Origin: Bacteriovoracaceae bacterium UBA3083
GTDB taxonomy: Bacteria; Bdellovibrionota; Bacteriovoracia; Bacteriovoracales; Bacteriovoracaceae
Length of the DNA: 64,000 nucleotides
Direction of reading: 5' to 3'
NCBI GenBank assembly: GCA_002366565.1
Contig: DFBJ01000006.1
Span: forward strand, 62,001 to 126,000
The notes below the pieces were generated by a model. The model was not told the DNA's origin, made no database searches, and worked only from the letters and a program-made list of their open reading frames with translations. The position numbers were made by a program, and so were the translations under genes. Shown here piece by piece: positions 59,724 through 64,000 of the stretch (the stretch's first letter is position 1; every line of letters starts with the position of its first letter).

Positions 59724-60767
59724 CTACTTTATAATTTCATTCAATTCATAAGATTTAGACGCCAGAGTTCCAAAAACCTGATTCGAGTACATCGGGGAAA
59801 CTCCTTCCCCTCCAGTTCTCTTGGCAACAATATTTTCATCAGAAAAAATTTCACCCTCACGAATTTCTCTTCTTGCTACAAGATTTTTTTGAAGAGACTT
59901 TCTTGTCCCAAGCTCAGAGACTTGAGGAATTTTTGTTCTTGAGCCAACATACTTTTCTACTTTTCTAATCTCAGAGACAAGAGCTTTAAATTCTCTCGGA
60001 TTTAAAGATGCTGATTGATCTGGCCCTTCAAGGTTTTTATCTAAAGTATAATGCTTCTCAATAACTTTCGCCCCTAATGCTACAGCATAAGGTGAAGCGC
60101 CTATTCCCTCAGTGTGGTCAGAAAAACCTACGAGTATATTAAACTGCTCTTTGTACAAGTTCATTACAGATAAGTTTACTTCAGTTTCAATGACAGGATA
60201 ATTAGCCGTACATTGTAAAATAATTACTTTTTTATTAATTTTATAAATTTCTTTTAGAGCCTCTTCAACTTCACATAAGTAACTCATTCCTGTCGAAAGA
60301 ATTATTGGTTTTTCCTTTAAGGCAATTTTTCTCAAGAATGGTAAGTTCGTTAAATCCGTTGAAGATATTTTATAGGCATCTAGACCTATCTCTTCCAATT
60401 CTTCAAGACTTTCCTCATCAAAAGGGGTAACTAAAAAATGAACACCTTTAGATGCAGAATATTCTTTTAACTCTTTAAGTTTATTTTTAGAAACTTCAAG
60501 CTTTTTTAACATTTCAAACTGAGTTTCATTTTCACCAGTAGTAACTTTTTGATACTCAGCTTTCTCAATACTACTTAAAATCAATCCTTCTGTTTTAAAT
60601 GCTTGAAACTTAATCGCATCTACATTTAAGTTTACGGCCTCATCAATCATCTTCTTTGCTAATTCGATATCACCGTTATGATTTACTCCAGCTTCTGCTA
60701 TAATATAAGTATGTGAGTTTTCATTTATTTCTTTGTTTCCAATTTTTATACTTTTTTCAAATATCAT
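59724..60767 (-). CDS. NeuB-type nonulosonic acid synthase
   Basis: Condenses PEP with a 6-carbon amino sugar to give a nonulosonic acid (Neu, Leg or Pse type). YIIAEAGVNHNGDIELAKKM (about 21-40) is the PEP motif. AIKFQAFKTEGLILSSIEKA, HFLVTPFDEESLEELEEIGL, AYKISSTDLTNLPFLRKIA and ILQCTANYPVIETEVNLSVM are the barrel motifs. GFSDHTEGIGASPYAVALGA follows. The SAF antifreeze-like C-terminal domain starts near ARREIREGEIFSDENIVAKR. 347 aa. ATGA overlap with the CBS-aminotransferase fusion. Neighbours suggest a LegI-like role, but substrate is not fixed by sequence. Confidence 0.93.
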   Translation of the reverse strand: MIFEKSIKIGNKEINENSHTYIIAEAGVNHNGDIELAKKMIDEAVNLNVDAIKFQAFKTEGLILSSIEKAEYQKVTTGENETQFEMLKKLEVSKNKLKELKEYSASKGVHFLVTPFDEESLEELEEIGLDAYKISSTDLTNLPFLRKIALKEKPIILSTGMSYLCEVEEALKEIYKINKKVIILQCTANYPVIETEVNLSVMNLYKEQFNILVGFSDHTEGIGASPYAVALGAKVIEKHYTLDKNLEGPDQSASLNPREFKALVSEIRKVEKYVGSRTKIPQVSELGTRKSLQKNLVARREIREGEIFSDENIVAKRTGGEGVSPMYSNQVFGTLASKSYELNEIIK

Positions 60768-62233
60768 AATTCTACATTCCGATTGAATTTTTCTAACTCT
60801 ATTATAGATTTAATCGTTTCCACGACTGTAAATATTTCCTTTTCTTCAATCATTGAAGAAGAAGGTAAGCTAATTCCTCTATTCGAAAGGTTTAAACTAA
60901 TTTTAAATGATCTATCGCCCTTATATTGAGAATAAACTGGCATCGTATGAAGAGAGTAGAATGTTGGTCTAGTATCTATTCCATTCATTAATAATTTCCC
61001 CATAAGTACATCCCGATCAATTCTTAAATCTTTTCCTAAGATAATAGTGTAAAGCCAGTTACAAGATTCTGCCCAAGGCTCTAGGGTTTGAGGCGTAATA
61101 GAATCAACATCTTTCAAGAGTTCATTATATATTGATGCTGACTTTTTCCTTCTCTTTAAAAAATCAGGCAATTGTTCAAGTTGAGCAACGCCAATGGCTG
61201 CCTGTAAGTTAGTCATTCTATAATTATATCCAATATGATCATGCCAGTATCTTTTCCCAGGCCTCATTCCATGATCTCTTAAAATTTTAGCTTTCTCATA
61301 ATTTTTCTTTTCTTTGAATATGACTGCTCCGCCTTCCCCAGTAGTAATTACTTTATTTCCATAAAAACTAAAAATAGAGGCATCACTTTTTGAGCCTACA
61401 GGAACCCCCTTATATAAACTTCCAAGAGCCTCAGCACTATCCTCTATTACAAGTAGGTTATGTTTTTGAGCGATATTATAAATCTTATCCATGTCACAAG
61501 GGTGACCATAAATATGAACAGGCATAATAGCTTTAGTTTTTGGAGTAATTGCTTTTTCTATTTCATTTACATCTATAGTCCAGTGGTCTTCACAAATATC
61601 AACAAGAACGGGAGTTGCTTTAGTATATAGAACTGCATTGATACTTGCTGCAAAGGTAAAGTCAGGAACAATTACCTCGTCCCCCTCTCCAACACCAAGG
61701 GACTCAAGGGCCAAGTGAAGAGCAGAAGTTCCACTGCTTACGGCTAAAACATTTTCTGAATTGCAACATGAACCAATTTCTGACTCAAATCTAGAAACAT
61801 AAGAACCAATTGATGAAATCCAACCACTTGTTACACAGTCTGTAATATATTTTAATTCGTTCCCGCCAAGCTTTGGCTCTAAGACGGGCAATCTATGGGT
61901 CCTATGATAACAAGCATAATCAACTGGTTTATTTTCTTCATTCAAAAGAGGAATATGTCTAATTTTCTCAGTTAGACAATTATTAATTTCTTTTTCAGAT
62001 GAATGTATAGATAAAGAGACAGCATCTAGCTTAATAAATTTTGTAATTGGAGACTCCATTGTTTCCCCTTTTAAGAAATTTCTTCTAATATCTCCGTCTG
62101 TAATTACCCCTAAAAATGAACCATCCTCATTTAGGACAAAACAAATCCCCTGAGCATTTTCAGAAATTAGTCTTAAAACATCTCCCATTTTAGATGTGAT
62201 ACTAATGCACAGCTCACCTATAGTTGGTAACAT
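60764..62233 (-). CDS. CBS-domain pair fused to a DegT-type sugar aminotransferase
   Basis: Two domains in 489 aa. Residues about 13-63 and 66-115 are CBS repeats (FVLNEDGSFLGVITDGDIRR is typical). From about 116 a DegT aminotransferase follows: VLEPKLGGNELKYITDCVTS, VLAVSSGTSALHLALESLGV, IIVPDF-type core, LVIEDSAEALGSLYKGVPVG (D265) and FSFYGNKVITTGEGG with K294 as the PLP lysine. The 3' part is like LegC/PglE. GAGGAG precedes the ATG by 5 bases. In Campylobacter the CBS pair is, as I recall, on the PtmE nucleotidyltransferase; finding it on the aminotransferase is unusual. CBS pairs bind nucleotides, so the enzyme may sense AMP/ATP or a CMP-sugar. Confidence 0.92.
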   Translation of the reverse strand: MLPTIGELCISITSKMGDVLRLISENAQGICFVLNEDGSFLGVITDGDIRRNFLKGETMESPITKFIKLDAVSLSIHSSEKEINNCLTEKIRHIPLLNEENKPVDYACYHRTHRLPVLEPKLGGNELKYITDCVTSGWISSIGSYVSRFESEIGSCCNSENVLAVSSGTSALHLALESLGVGEGDEVIVPDFTFAASINAVLYTKATPVLVDICEDHWTIDVNEIEKAITPKTKAIMPVHIYGHPCDMDKIYNIAQKHNLLVIEDSAEALGSLYKGVPVGSKSDASIFSFYGNKVITTGEGGAVIFKEKKNYEKAKILRDHGMRPGKRYWHDHIGYNYRMTNLQAAIGVAQLEQLPDFLKRRKKSASIYNELLKDVDSITPQTLEPWAESCNWLYTIILGKDLRIDRDVLMGKLLMNGIDTRPTFYSLHTMPVYSQYKGDRSFKISLNLSNRGISLPSSSMIEEKEIFTVVETIKSIIELEKFNRNVEL

Positions 62234-62251
62234 AAAATCTCCTCGATTAGT

Positions 62252-62279
62252 CTAATATCATCCATTTTTTTTAAGACAA
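62252..62279 (-). promoter_or_regulatory. Possible promoter of the nonulosonate operon
   Basis: Read leftward: TTGTCT (62279-62274), 16-base spacer containing an A8 tract, TATTAG (62257-62252); start near 62245, then GAGGAG and ATG 62233. Each hexamer is only 4 of 6, so moderate support. Confidence 0.35.
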
Positions 62280-62346
62280 AGTAAATCAAAATTAGTGAAG
62301 TAAAGCTCTTAATTGCGCATAAATACAGGATAAATTTCGAATAGGA

Positions 62347-63888
62347 TCATTTTCTCTTCTTAATTTTTTTATTCAATAAACTTAAAAAGACATCCTTATC
62401 TTCTATTTTAAGATTAAAAAGATAAGGGAAATAATAAACTAGAACTATTGTCACAACGACATAAATAATACCAAATACAATAAGAGAAAGTAGCCCTACC
62501 TCAAAGTTAAATAGAGTAACAATAGTAGAAATAACAAAACTAATAACACCTAGAGTCATCACAGGAACCACTTGAAAAAGTAACCATTTTTTAAAGCTCT
62601 CCCCAAGCGTTAAGCAGCAAATATAAATTTGAATATTTACATAAACAATTTGAGAAAGTGTCTTCATTAAGGCAATACCAACAGAGCCAAGGTCAAGGCC
62701 AGGTACTGTATAAGTTGAAGGAGTTATAAATAAATATATCAGAATAAAGTGAGCAACAATTGTGCAATTGGAGATCTTTACATATGTTTTACTCTTACCC
62801 GTAACCAATAAAAACTGTCCACTCACCTGCCCTAAACATTGATGCAAAGGATAAATAGACATGAGAAGCAGTACATTTTTTGCATACAAGAAATTTTTAC
62901 CACCAATTAACTCGACAACACGCCCCGCATTAAACGCCAGTCCTACACCAACAAAGCAAGCAAGAATATATACAAATCGAACCTTTTCAAAAGAGTAAAG
63001 TAAATTACCTAAATCTTTTTTTCCGTAATAAAACCCAAAATCTCTAGCAATAACAGGAGTAAAAGAGGAGAAGAAAACAACAGCGATTAAAACAATTTTG
63101 CTAGCAATCCCAAATGATGCCTGCTCAGTACTACCTCCAACAATTTGCAAATACCATGTTTCAAAAAATGAATATGAAAATGAAAGAATCGAAGCAATTA
63201 TAAAAGGACGAGAATAATCAACGATAAAAGAATTAAAATCCTCTTCTCCTGAGTGACTTTCCTCCTTAAACGTATTGTCCATTTTAATTAAATTATTTAC
63301 TAAATAAATACTCGTAAGAAAAGTTGTTAAACAAGAAATTAACAACCAAGAATTAATACTAAAAAAACCAACATAGAATATAAACCCCATAAGAGTTAAT
63401 TTTATTATAGCCGACAGTACTTTTAATTTTTCAACAATAGAGCTTCTTCCAATTCCATCATACAGGTTTGTCACAGAAGTCAGGCATATATTTCCAAAAG
63501 AAAAAAGCATTCCTAATAGAATCAGCTCCAACTTAACACCAGGAAGAACTAGATCGTGGAAATCAAGTTTATAAGAAATAAGAAACATAACTGAAAAGAA
63601 AAAAAGTAGAAACGCCCCATAACCGATAAGCTTTAATAAAGATTGAAAATGATCGCTTCTTTGAGGAGCTCTTGACACCCACGCAAAGAATCCTCCAGAC
63701 GAATTGAACATGAAAAAGGTTATTAAACTGTTACTAATTCTATTCACGTATTCAAGCTGACCAAACTCTTTTGGCCCAAGAGCTCTGGTAGTCATAATAA
63801 GAATAATCATTCCTATTAAGTTTATAAAAATACTACCCGTAAACTTATAAGAAAACCTTTTTAAGAATGACTCTCCCATTGTTAGCAT
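62347..63888 (-). CDS. wzx: Wzx-type polysaccharide flippase, copy 2
   Basis: A polytopic protein of about 513 aa, some twelve to fourteen helices. TGSIFINLIGMIILIMTTRA followed by LGPKEFGQLEYVNRIS is the Wzx start, DGIGRSSIVEKLKVLSAIIK is a later loop, and DLGSVGIALMKTLSQIVYVN is typical of the last helices. It is much longer than the first Wzx and shows no close similarity to it. I start at ATG 63888, seven bases after GAGG; the upstream GTG (63960) overlaps the end of another frame. It follows the nonulosonate operon, so the nonulosonate-bearing repeat may be its cargo. Confidence 0.85.
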   Translation of the reverse strand: MLTMGESFLKRFSYKFTGSIFINLIGMIILIMTTRALGPKEFGQLEYVNRISNSLITFFMFNSSGGFFAWVSRAPQRSDHFQSLLKLIGYGAFLLFFFSVMFLISYKLDFHDLVLPGVKLELILLGMLFSFGNICLTSVTNLYDGIGRSSIVEKLKVLSAIIKLTLMGFIFYVGFFSINSWLLISCLTTFLTSIYLVNNLIKMDNTFKEESHSGEEDFNSFIVDYSRPFIIASILSFSYSFFETWYLQIVGGSTEQASFGIASKIVLIAVVFFSSFTPVIARDFGFYYGKKDLGNLLYSFEKVRFVYILACFVGVGLAFNAGRVVELIGGKNFLYAKNVLLLMSIYPLHQCLGQVSGQFLLVTGKSKTYVKISNCTIVAHFILIYLFITPSTYTVPGLDLGSVGIALMKTLSQIVYVNIQIYICCLTLGESFKKWLLFQVVPVMTLGVISFVISTIVTLFNFEVGLLSLIVFGIIYVVVTIVLVYYFPYLFNLKIEDKDVFLSLLNKKIKKRK

Positions 63889-63925
63889 TTTACTGCCTCG
63901 AGGACTTTCTTTATTTGTTTCATTC

Positions 63926-64000
63926 TTATTTTTTACTTCCTCTATGAAATTTACCAGCACTTAAAACAGATTCATCATTAACAATGCAACCTTGCTCCAA
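63926..64000 (-). CDS. Partial C-terminus of an upstream gene (24 codons)
   Basis: Leftward frame open from the window edge to a TAA at 63928-63926: LEQGCIVNDESVLSAGKFHR, followed by GSKK. The family cannot be told from so short a piece. It supports starting wzx at 63888, because a longer wzx start would overlap it. Confidence 0.4.
   Translation of the reverse strand: MEQGCIVNDESVLSAGKFHRGSKK

Noticed and set aside
1..64000. Looked for CRISPR arrays, IS elements, tRNAs and phage genes
   Set aside because: No repeat-spacer pattern, transposase or integrase frame, or tRNA-like cloverleaf was seen by eye.

Overview
This window is one very large surface-glycan locus from a Gram-negative bacterium. 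It is AT-rich by eye, perhaps mid-30s percent G+C. It is packed with glycosyltransferases, nucleotide-sugar enzymes, lipid-linked sugar transferases, Wzx flippases, O-antigen polymerase/ligase-like membrane proteins and sugar-tailoring enzymes. There is no rRNA, tRNA, CRISPR array, transposase, phage gene or housekeeping gene. CMP-Kdo synthetase-like, heptosyltransferase-like and WaaL-like genes point to an LPS-bearing didermic organism. The composition and the run of short, lysine/serine-rich glycosyltransferases would fit a Bacteriovorax/Halobacteriovorax-like member of the Bdellovibrionota, but that is a guess.
Layout. (1) 1-7.8 kb: an LPS-core-like part (GT9 and WaaE-like GT2 sharing a compact divergent promoter), then a leftward operon making GDP-L-fucose (gmd, fcl) with an ALG5-like GT2, a methyltransferase and a GT22-like membrane mannosyltransferase. 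(2) 7.9-17.5 kb: two further GT22 paralogues and several other GT-C membrane transferases, plus a second polyprenyl-phosphate-sugar synthase. (3) 17.5-28.1 kb: WaaL-like ligase, WbaP/WcaJ-like initiating transferase, Wzx, GtrB-like transferase, GT9 and a polymerase candidate. (4) 28.3-38.4 kb: a decayed CapD/PglF dehydratase, PglC- and PglE-like genes, a CDP-4-keto-6-deoxyglucose module (rfbF, rfbG, epimerase-like), two more DegT-type aminotransferases, a secreted cysteine-rich protein and a second polymerase candidate. (5) 38.5-52.2 kb: methyltransferases, a deacetylase, a sulfotransferase-like protein, two large uncharacterised GT-B-like proteins, and a set containing an HpcH/HpaI aldolase, an SDR, two CMP-sugar synthetases and a HAD phosphatase. 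(6) 52.4-64 kb: an acetyltransferase, the WbpG-HisH-HisF amidotransferase trio, and a nonulosonic (legionaminic-type) acid operon headed by a CBS-aminotransferase fusion, ending in a second Wzx.
The genes work together as donor-sugar factories (GDP-fucose, CDP-6-deoxyhexose, UDP-amino sugar, CMP-ulosonates), cytoplasmic GTs that assemble lipid-linked repeats, flippases, and periplasmic GT-C, polymerase and ligase enzymes. Two initiating transferases and two flippases imply at least two glycans. Gene direction flips often, and 8 of 11 convergent junctions overlap, so the locus looks like a mosaic of small cassettes with almost no non-coding DNA; no gene-free stretch exceeds 300 bases (the longest is about 230 bases, 28101-28330, where I see nothing recognisable).
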